Positions 1 through 5,110 of a stretch of 6,427 nucleotides of DNA are shown here, piece after piece. Source of the stretch: an uncultured Lachnospiraceae bacterium (GTDB lineage: Bacteria; Bacillota; Clostridia; Lachnospirales; Lachnospiraceae); the NCBI GenBank assembly GCA_902803305.1, contig CADCPL010000238.1, positions 1 to 6,427 on the forward strand, given 5' to 3'. Position 1 is the first letter of the stretch. The number at the start of each line of letters is the position of its first letter. Both the position numbers and the translations under genes were made by a program. The notes under the pieces were generated by a model that searched no databases, was not told where the DNA came from, and was given only the letters and a program-made list of their open reading frames with translations.

Positions 1-701
1 ATGATCTTAAACTCCAGATCGTTTATATAGAACCTCTTCATTATGCCTTTTTCGATGAACTCGTCTTCAAAAGCATAAATGACATTGGTCACGTCCTTAT
101 CAAGCGCACGAACATTCATATCGTATGTGCGCCTTGTCGTAACGCCGTTCTCATCGGTATAGTCCCCGGTAAAATCCTTGAGATATCTGTAACCGCTGTG
201 AAGGTGTCCGACCGACTGCTCCGCATAATGCACGAACACAAAAGAATGCTCAAGGTCCTTGTCGATGAACAGGTTCCTGTAACCATGCTCGACCATGTAT
301 GCAAAAGGCGAATCGTCTCCGAACGAGCTCTTGTTATCAAGCGCGCACAACTCCTGCGTATCTTTTCCCCAGACCGCGAACGAATAGATCGGATGCTTCG
401 TTCTCTTAAAATCACTGCGCTCCATGGCTATCTTACAAAGCGAGCCTGTCTTCGCGGGTGTCTTGTGATAGTCGTATGGCGTACCGGAACAAAAGCTCCA
501 ATTAAATGTAGGGAACGCAAGCGTTCCCTCATTTCCTATTATATCTATTATTCCGTCGATAAGGATATTAAGATCCGTCTCATCCTCGTGATGCATGATA
601 TTGTACAGAAGACCCTTTACATCACTCGTGACATATACTCTGTCGCCCCTCTTCAGTCCCAGATGCGAAGCGAGGTCTCTAAGCTTAATATATTCCGACA
701 T
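1..701 (-). CDS. AAC(3)-family N-acetyltransferase-like protein, partial (C-terminus beyond window)
   Basis: My own minus-strand translation gives 233 residues with no stop, running off the window edge. The family usually has about 260-280 residues, so some 30-45 are missing. It looks like the antibiotic N-acetyltransferase (AAC(3), Antibiotic_NAT) fold, which uses acetyl-CoA or another acyl donor to acylate an amine. Signs are the LAFPTFNW segment (61-68), the KTPAKTG segment (80-86), the RTKHPIYSFAVWG block (100-112, matching the family's R-S-x-H-P-x-x-S) and HYAE (158-161), which matches the family's His/Glu active-site region. The ATG at 701 is secure: an in-frame TAA lies two codons upstream. 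The ribosome site is only a weak GGGGAT. It starts 18 nt after the PPIase stop, so it is probably the third gene of the plsY unit. Members of this fold also acylate amino sugars or other amines in biosynthetic clusters, so aminoglycoside resistance should not be assumed; the substrate is unknown. Confidence 0.8.
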   Translation of the reverse strand, partial: MSEYIKLRDLASHLGLKRGDRVYVTSDVKGLLYNIMHHEDETDLNILIDGIIDIIGNEGTLAFPTFNWSFCSGTPYDYHKTPAKTGSLCKIAMERSDFKRTKHPIYSFAVWGKDTQELCALDNKSSFGDDSPFAYMVEHGYRNLFIDKDLEHSFVFVHYAEQSVGHLHSGYRYLKDFTGDYTDENGVTTRRTYDMNVRALDKDVTNVIYAFEDEFIEKGIMKRFYINDLEFKI

Positions 702-719
702 CTTTTATCCCCGGCTGAT

Positions 720-1904
720 TTATTTAACGGTTGCATGCTCAAGAGCGATATCAACAGCCTTCTTCTTGATGGCTTCTCTGGCAACATAACCCTTGCCGTG
801 ACTCTCAACCGAGCTGTTGTAATAATCGTCTCCGCCGTATATCTCTTTTACGATCGACTCCGCTTCATCAGCAGTAAGCGTAATGCCCTCATTCTCAAGG
901 ATCGCCTGATATACCAGATCGTTCTTCACGAATTTCTGCGCTCTGTCGATAATGTCGGCATCATACTCTTCGTCGGTCTTGCCTATATAATCTTCAAAAG
1001 TACCTGCATCCATACCGTACTGCTGGTACATCTGAGTCATGTTCTGATATGATTCAACATCGGCATATTTTGTCGTAGCCTGTGTCTGCTTGTAATACTT
1101 CTTCGGGTACTTGATGATCGTTGAATCGTCAACAACATGAGTCTCAACATAATCATGAAGTGAGCTCTCTCTGTGTTCATCGCGCAGGGCCTGCTCATAC
1201 TCCGCAACCGTTGATCCCATTTCGGGATAATACTCTTTTACAAAATCATCATTGTACTCGGGATCTACATATATACCGTGAATGCTTACCGCGAACTGAG
1301 CGGGCTTTCCGGCAAGATCTGCCTGACCGTAATCCTCGGGGAAAGTAACATTGACCGTTACGTCCTCACCTACCGAATGTCCGATGAGCTGGCTCTCAAA
1401 TCCCTCGATGAACTGACCGCTTCCGATGGTAAGGTCATATCCGTTACCGCCTGAATTTCCGCCTTCAAACTCAACACCGTCTATCGTTCCGACATAGTCA
1501 ATATTTACCTTGTCTCCGTCCTTGACCGTTCCTTCTTCCGACATTACCTGATGATTTTCAAGGTTCTGCTTGATCACATTCTGGAACTCCTCATCCGTGT
1601 ATGTGACTTCGCTCTCGGGAACGACTATGTTCTTGTAATCACAGAGCGTTACATAATCAAGCGCCCTGACGCCCTTTATAAATCCGTTATCATCAAGCTG
1701 TGCCGAATAATCGCTGCTCGGAGCGATAGTGTTTGCTTCCTTGATGATGACCCTTACTATACCGAATACGACAAGACCGATAAGCGCAACAGCGACCACG
1801 ATCCCGACTATCTTCCATATAAGGTTCTCTCTCTTTTTCCTGGCAACGCTTGCTGCGCGCTCTTCTCTTTTCTGTTTACTCTTGCTGACCGTTGATTCTT
1901 CCAT
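720..1904 (-). CDS. Membrane-anchored trigger-factor-like FKBP-type peptidyl-prolyl isomerase
   Basis: Predicted protein of 394 residues. Residues 1-28 are Lys/Arg-rich and charged, 29-54 form one hydrophobic membrane segment, and the rest is hydrophilic and acidic. By the positive-inside rule the N-terminus is cytoplasmic and the bulk is outside the membrane. Residues 126-211 are an FKBP domain of trigger-factor type, with GDKVNIDYVG (130-139), FEGG (146-149), YDLTIGSGQFIEGFE (156-170), FPEDYG (188-193) and LAGK (197-200). Ligand-pocket aromatics Tyr137, Phe146, Phe165 and Phe169 are kept. Residues 215-394 look like the helical trigger-factor C-terminal (chaperone) domain. The N-terminal ribosome-binding domain of true trigger factor is absent and replaced by the anchor, so this is not Tig itself. 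The likely role is folding of exported proteins by proline isomerisation plus a holdase domain, analogous to PrsA (inference). A good AGAGAGGA ribosome site precedes the ATG. The gene lies 22 nt after plsY and 18 nt before the acetyltransferase. Confidence 0.87.
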   Translation of the reverse strand: MEESTVSKSKQKREERAASVARKKRENLIWKIVGIVVAVALIGLVVFGIVRVIIKEANTIAPSSDYSAQLDDNGFIKGVRALDYVTLCDYKNIVVPESEVTYTDEEFQNVIKQNLENHQVMSEEGTVKDGDKVNIDYVGTIDGVEFEGGNSGGNGYDLTIGSGQFIEGFESQLIGHSVGEDVTVNVTFPEDYGQADLAGKPAQFAVSIHGIYVDPEYNDDFVKEYYPEMGSTVAEYEQALRDEHRESSLHDYVETHVVDDSTIIKYPKKYYKQTQATTKYADVESYQNMTQMYQQYGMDAGTFEDYIGKTDEEYDADIIDRAQKFVKNDLVYQAILENEGITLTADEAESIVKEIYGGDDYYNSSVESHGKGYVAREAIKKKAVDIALEHATVK

Positions 1905-1926
1905 AATATAGTTCCTCTCTGCTTAT

Positions 1927-2622
1927 TTATTTTGTAACTTCCCTGTTAAAAATATCTTTTCCGTCATCAACTATTCCGAATCTCTCGGATTCATCATCCC
2001 GCCGCCACAGGAAATGGAACCGAAGCTCACTTCCTGCCCGTATCCTCTGCAGGTTCTGTCCGTGCTTATACAACATCGCCATCCCGGCAACCGCTAGTAT
2101 CCCCGCAAGGATCCAGGCACTGTATATCACTCCGACCGTTATCGGTGCGATAAAAGCCATCGTTATCGGTGCAAAACAGATATAATCCGTGATCACCGCG
2201 ATAAAAAGCGCCAAAAGAAAGAGCACGATGAACAGCCTGTAATCAATGGCAAGTATAGTACCTCCGTAGCACGCAAGTCCTTTTCCGCCCTTGAATCCCA
2301 GATAGAAGGGGAAAATATGACCCAGCACCGCGCCGACTCCCGCTATCATCCCGGCATAACTGACACCGTTCAGATATGCATCCGGAAACAGGTATTGCGC
2401 CAGCTTGTAAGCCAGGAAGGCCTTGAATATATCAACAAGCGCCACAAAAAGTCCGGCCTTCTTGCCGATGACTATCACCACATTTGATGCTCCGGCATTT
2501 CCGGATCCGAATTTTCTTATATCAAATCCTTTTATCCTGGATACGATGTATGAGAAGTTGATACATCCGAAGAAATATCCGATTATTAAACTTCCGATGA
2601 CTGCATTTATGATGATCTTCAT
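1927..2622 (-). CDS. plsY: Acyl-phosphate:glycerol-3-phosphate acyltransferase PlsY
   Basis: Integral membrane enzyme that transfers the acyl group from acyl-phosphate (made by PlsX) to glycerol-3-phosphate, giving lysophosphatidate, the first committed step of phospholipid synthesis in most Gram-positive bacteria. The 231-residue product has several hydrophobic helices and all three family motifs: SGNAGASNV (40-48; the usual ATN is ASN here), the glycine-rich GFKGGKG (109-115) following GHIFPF (101-106), and the third motif HGQNLQRIRAGSE (187-199). I start at the ATG at 2622. It gives the N-terminus MKIIINAVIG leading straight into the first helix, as in the family. A longer in-frame ATG at 2664 would add 14 untypical residues, has no ribosome site and overlaps the promoter -35 box. 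After motif 3 the protein continues for about 32 mostly charged residues, longer than the usual short tail. The chosen start has no Shine-Dalgarno and probably lies at the 5' end of its mRNA. It is the first gene of the plsY-PPIase-acetyltransferase unit. Confidence 0.93.
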   Translation of the reverse strand: MKIIINAVIGSLIIGYFFGCINFSYIVSRIKGFDIRKFGSGNAGASNVVIVIGKKAGLFVALVDIFKAFLAYKLAQYLFPDAYLNGVSYAGMIAGVGAVLGHIFPFYLGFKGGKGLACYGGTILAIDYRLFIVLFLLALFIAVITDYICFAPITMAFIAPITVGVIYSAWILAGILAVAGMAMLYKHGQNLQRIRAGSELRFHFLWRRDDESERFGIVDDGKDIFNREVTK

Positions 2623-2629
2623 AGCACGA

Positions 2630-2658
2630 ATTATACCGCAAGCACGGGGTAGTGTCAA
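2630..2658 (-). promoter_or_regulatory. Consensus sigma-A promoter of plsY, apparently leaderless
   Basis: On the minus strand a perfect -35 TTGACA (2658-2653) is followed by a 17-nt spacer and a perfect -10 TATAAT (2635-2630). Only 7 nt (TCGTGCT) separate the -10 box from the plsY ATG at 2622. With a usual discriminator of 6-8 nt, transcription would begin at or within a base of that A. The promoter sits directly downstream of the terminator hairpin of the preceding unit, so plsY should be transcribed independently of the sugar genes, and at a high basal rate judging by the consensus match. Confidence 0.82.
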
Positions 2659-2677
2659 AATCATAATAATAAAGTAA

Positions 2678-2706
2678 GAAGACAGGGGAACCTTCCCCCT
2701 GTCTTC
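2678..2706 (-). terminator. Rho-independent terminator hairpin after the sugar gene cluster
   Basis: An 11-bp perfect stem pairs GAAGACAGGGG (2678-2688) with CCCCTGTCTTC (2696-2706), with a 7-nt loop that can pair further. Read on the minus strand it is followed by a T-rich run (TTACTTTATTATTAT), a moderate U-tail. On the plus strand it is followed by TGC and six Ts (2711-2716), a better tail, so it may work in both directions. No plus-strand gene is seen in the window to use it. It lies just before the plsY promoter and would insulate plsY from the isomerase transcript. Confidence 0.75.
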
Positions 2707-2746
2707 CTGCTTTTTTAATTATTGATCTGCCTTTATAAGGACGCTC

Positions 2747-2777
2747 GGCCATTTAGATCGACTTCGTCGATAGGGCC
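2747..2777. repeat. Middle hairpin with ACTTCGT core
   Basis: Perfect 6-bp arms ATCGAC (2757-2762) and GTCGAT (2766-2771) enclose a 3-nt TTC loop. Outer GGCC arms (2747-2750 and 2774-2777) could extend it. The 7-nt core ACTTCGT also forms the centre of the neighbouring hairpin at 2799-2811. No gene reads through this stretch. It may be a structured 3' UTR or part of a dispersed palindromic element; the function is unknown. Confidence 0.45.
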
Positions 2778-2784
2778 TCGCGGT

Positions 2785-2825
2785 GCAGACAGGTTCTTCC
2801 CACTTCGTGGGCCCCTCCTGTCAGC
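2785..2825. repeat. Nested hairpin directly after the isomerase stop codon
   Basis: Outer arms GCAGACAGG (2785-2793) and CCTGTCAGC (2817-2825) pair with one mismatch. An inner hairpin pairs CCCAC (2799-2803) with GTGGG (2807-2811) around TTC. It begins 1 nt after the isomerase stop on the minus strand. It shares the GACAGG/CCTGTC arms with the terminator at 2678-2706 and the ACTTCGT core with the hairpin at 2757-2771. There is no T-run after it, so it is not itself a classic terminator; it could stabilise the mRNA 3' end or form alternative pairings with the downstream terminator. Confidence 0.5.
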
Positions 2826-2826
2826 A

Positions 2827-4314
2827 TCACTTGTACGGATTCTCTGTCTTGTACAGATTTCCTTCAGGTCTGTTGAACTCTATCTCGCAAGGGCATACTC
2901 CGATGTACTTGAATACATCGATAAGAGCCTTGCCGTGATGTCCGAATGCAACCGCACCGTGATGAGGATAATTGCCGTCGATCAGAGCATAACGGTAGAA
3001 TCTTCCCATTTCCTTGATAGCGAATACACCGGTACCACCAAATGATCTTGTTGCAACAGGAAGTACCTCACCTTCGGCAACATATGCGCGAAGTGTGTTG
3101 TCAGCCGTAGACTGCAGACGATAGAATGTGATATCGCCGGGTATGATGTCGCCTTCGAGTGTTCCGTTCGTAACCTCGATAGGAAGAGCACGTGCCATGA
3201 TAGCCTGATACTTCATCTCGCCCTTTGTAAGCTTCTTGCTGCATGTATTTCCGCAGTGGAATCCCATGAATGTATCGGTAAGCTTGTAATCAAACTTGCC
3301 TTCGATCGAATCCTTGTACATACACTTGGGAACTGAGTTGTTGATATCAAGAAGAGTTACGATATCATCACTTACGCATGTTCCGATGAACTCTGAAAGA
3401 GCACCGTAAATATCAACTTCACAAGCTACGGGAATGCCGCGTCCTGTCAGTCTTGAATTGACAAAGCAGGGAACGAATCCGAACTGTGTCTGGAATGCGG
3501 GCCAGCACTTTCCTGCGATAGCGAAGTATGTCTTGGAACCCTTGTGCTCCTCGATCCAGTCAAGAAGTGTGATCTCATACTGAGCAAGCTTCTCAAGAAC
3601 CTCGGGCTTCTTGTTTCCGTCGCCAAGCTCATCAGCCATATCCTTGGCTACCTCTGCGATCCTGGAATCGCCTGCATGCTTGTTGAATGACTCGAACAGA
3701 TCGAGCTCAGAGTTCTCTTCTATCTCAACGCCGATATTGTAAAGCTGCTTGATAGGAGCATTACAAGCAAAGAAGTTCTGAGGTCTGGGACCGAATGTGA
3801 AAATCTTGAGGTTGTGAAGAGCATATACGGCTCTTGCAACAGGAATAAATGTGTGGATCATGTCCGCACAATCCTCTGCATCACCTACGGGATACTCGGG
3901 GATATAAGCTCTTACATTACGAAGTGCAAGATTGTAGCTTGCATTGAGCATTCCGCAGTAAGCATCGCCACGTCCGCTCGTTGTAACCGAATCATAATCT
4001 TCCTCGGCTGCTGCGCAGAACATAACGGGTCCGTCATACTGCTGAGCGAGCATTGTCTCGGAGATCTCGGGACCGAAGTTGCCAAGATATACGCAAAGAG
4101 CATTACATCCTGCCTTCTTTATATCCTCAAGAGCCTGCTGCATGTGGATCTCGCTCTCGATTATCGTTACGGGGCACTCGTAAATATCAGCTGCATCATA
4201 TTTCTTGGCATATGCTTCAACGAGGGCTTTTCTTCTTCTGATCGTAAGCTCTGCGGGGAAACAGTCACGGCTTACGCCAACTATACCGATCTTCATTTTG
4301 GGTGTGTTGTTCAT
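2827..4314 (-). CDS. L-fucose/L-arabinose isomerase family protein (ketol-isomerase)
   Basis: Predicted 495-residue cytoplasmic protein of the FucI/AraA superfamily, Mn2+-dependent enzymes that interconvert an aldose and its ketose. The N-terminal part starts with a Rossmann-like MKIGIVGVSRD (7-17). The candidate metal site is Glu299 in ACEVDIYGAL (297-306) and Asp323 in LLDINNS (321-327). Their 24-residue spacing equals that of Glu337 and Asp361 in E. coli FucI. A His-rich C-terminal stretch (His451, His452, His459, His460 within GNYPHHG and FGHHGKAL) probably supplies the third ligand. E. coli FucI is about 590 residues, so this is a shorter branch. The start is set by a strong AGGAGG (4327-4322) 7 nt before the ATG; the internal Met7 has no ribosome site. 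It follows the kinase and DUF4867 genes with its own candidate promoter. The substrate could be L-fucose, D-arabinose, L-arabinose or another aldose; sequence alone does not decide, so I give no symbol. Confidence 0.85.
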   Translation of the reverse strand: MNNTPKMKIGIVGVSRDCFPAELTIRRRKALVEAYAKKYDAADIYECPVTIIESEIHMQQALEDIKKAGCNALCVYLGNFGPEISETMLAQQYDGPVMFCAAAEEDYDSVTTSGRGDAYCGMLNASYNLALRNVRAYIPEYPVGDAEDCADMIHTFIPVARAVYALHNLKIFTFGPRPQNFFACNAPIKQLYNIGVEIEENSELDLFESFNKHAGDSRIAEVAKDMADELGDGNKKPEVLEKLAQYEITLLDWIEEHKGSKTYFAIAGKCWPAFQTQFGFVPCFVNSRLTGRGIPVACEVDIYGALSEFIGTCVSDDIVTLLDINNSVPKCMYKDSIEGKFDYKLTDTFMGFHCGNTCSKKLTKGEMKYQAIMARALPIEVTNGTLEGDIIPGDITFYRLQSTADNTLRAYVAEGEVLPVATRSFGGTGVFAIKEMGRFYRYALIDGNYPHHGAVAFGHHGKALIDVFKYIGVCPCEIEFNRPEGNLYKTENPYK

Positions 4315-4378
4315 TTGTAATCCTCCTAATCCATTCTCATTTAGTTACCGTCGCAAAATCCGGTATCTCTGAAATCTA

Positions 4379-4407
4379 ATTGTATTGCAATTCATTCCGA
4401 TTTTGAA
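4379..4407 (-). promoter_or_regulatory. Candidate promoter of the isomerase gene
   Basis: On the minus strand TTCAAA (4407-4402, 4 of 6 matches to TTGACA) and TACAAT (4384-4379, 5 of 6 matches to TATAAT) are separated by exactly 17 nt. Transcription would start near 4372, leaving an untranslated leader of roughly 58 nt before the ATG at 4314. The match is moderate, and the gene might equally be transcribed by read-through from the DUF4867 gene. The -35 box lies inside the inverted repeat at 4397-4429, which would suit control by a repressor. Confidence 0.4.
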
Positions 4408-4429
4408 ATGCATATATCACTTCAATCGG
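4397..4429. promoter_or_regulatory. Imperfect inverted repeat, possible operator upstream of the isomerase
   Basis: On the plus strand the left arm CCGATTTTGAAATG (4397-4410) and the reverse complement of the right arm, CCGATTGAAGTG (from 4418-4429), match apart from a 2-nt TT insertion and one A/G change. The centre is CATATAT. The inner core TGAAATG, 7 nt, CACTTCA resembles a dimeric regulator site. It overlaps the candidate -35 box. It is unlikely to be a terminator of the DUF4867 transcript, because the T-run (4434-4440) is on the plus strand and no U-tail follows on the minus strand. The binding protein is unknown. Confidence 0.45.
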
Positions 4430-4451
4430 TTGATTTTTTTATCCGTCTTGT

Positions 4452-5087
4452 TCAGATATCACCTGCGATGTCTATATTGACTCCGGTAAGGCCAACATAT
4501 GCGCCGTCTTTTGCTTCTGATGCCTCGGCATGTGCAAGGAGCCACTTGTTGCAGGCGGTCATCCACTTATCCTCTTCATTCTTTGCTTCAATAGCGGGAA
4601 CCGGTCCGTTCGTACCCTTGGGAAGAACGATGACTACCTTAAATCCGTCTCCTGCCTTTGCGCTGCATGGTGCGTAGTGAAGCGTTGTGGCAAATACTTC
4701 AACTGCCTGTCCTGCCTTTACAAGGAACGCTTTAACCTTGGATGTGTCAAGCTTACCGCCGACGATATCATCTTCCTTTGCAAGAAGAAGGATAAAATCA
4801 GTACATCCCAGATTGATCTCACTGTCGCGATGATACTCAAGACAGTTGAGCTTGGTGTTGTGTCCGTTGCAGTAACCGATCTGTATGGGCATTCCGCCGT
4901 ATACATTGTTCTGAAGCACTCCGAATGCATCGGTATACTCAAGTGCGGGAACGCTTCCCACATACTCTACGCCTGCGGGAAGAGGCGTCTTCTCTGCAAG
5001 TGCCTTTGTAAGACCGCTAAAATCATACCCCTCAAGTACCTTGCCGTATGCGGCAAATTCCGGATCCGTAACCTTTTTGATCTCCAT
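4452..5087 (-). CDS. DUF4867 family protein, cupin-like, function unknown
   Basis: Predicted soluble protein of 211 residues with no signal peptide or membrane segment. I recognise the pattern of the DUF4867 family of Clostridia: NVYGGMPIQIGYCNGHNTKLN (61-81), LEYHRDSEINLG (83-94), FILLLAKEDDI (98-108), LHYAPC (136-141), VVIVLPKGTNGPVP (151-164) and an NKWLLAHAEA tail (180-189). The central part looks like a beta-barrel with a metal site: Glu84, His86, Glu90 and His137 fit a modified cupin pattern (E-x-H-x3-E then a distant His), reminiscent of ureidoglycolate lyase and of cupin sugar isomerases. That fold call is inference. The ATG has a good AAGGAG site 8 nt upstream and lies 23 nt after the kinase stop, so the two are surely co-transcribed. 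Context implies a role in sugar catabolism, possibly sugar isomerisation, epimerisation or anomer conversion. No activity is known to me. Confidence 0.85.
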   Translation of the reverse strand: MEIKKVTDPEFAAYGKVLEGYDFSGLTKALAEKTPLPAGVEYVGSVPALEYTDAFGVLQNNVYGGMPIQIGYCNGHNTKLNCLEYHRDSEINLGCTDFILLLAKEDDIVGGKLDTSKVKAFLVKAGQAVEVFATTLHYAPCSAKAGDGFKVVIVLPKGTNGPVPAIEAKNEEDKWMTACNKWLLAHAEASEAKDGAYVGLTGVNIDIAGDI

Positions 5088-5110
5088 GATATCTTCTCCT
5101 TTTCACTCTT

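Noticed and set aside
198..1052. A 284-residue open frame on the plus strand
   Set aside because: It lies opposite the acetyltransferase and PPIase genes and crosses their junction. Its translation has no recognisable domain, while both minus-strand proteins have clear family motifs.
2623..2664. Longer plsY start at the ATG at 2664
   Set aside because: It adds 14 residues not typical of PlsY, has no ribosome site, and its first codons overlap the TTGACA box of a perfect promoter.
2522..2752. A 76-residue minus-strand open frame across the terminator
   Set aside because: It runs through the hairpin region and the start of plsY in another frame and shows no protein signature; the terminator and promoter explain the sequence.
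2665..2826. Riboswitch or mobile miniature element
   Set aside because: No known riboswitch core was recognised, and no target-site duplication or clean terminal inverted repeats flank the block; it is kept only as hairpins of unknown role.
3814..4320. A 168-residue plus-strand open frame
   Set aside because: It is antisense to the isomerase N-terminal half, with a Cys- and Ile-rich composition typical of shadow frames.
4397..4440. Hairpin as terminator of the DUF4867 transcript
   Set aside because: The T-run (4434-4440) follows the hairpin only on the plus strand. On the minus strand it becomes an A-run before the hairpin, with no U-tail after it.
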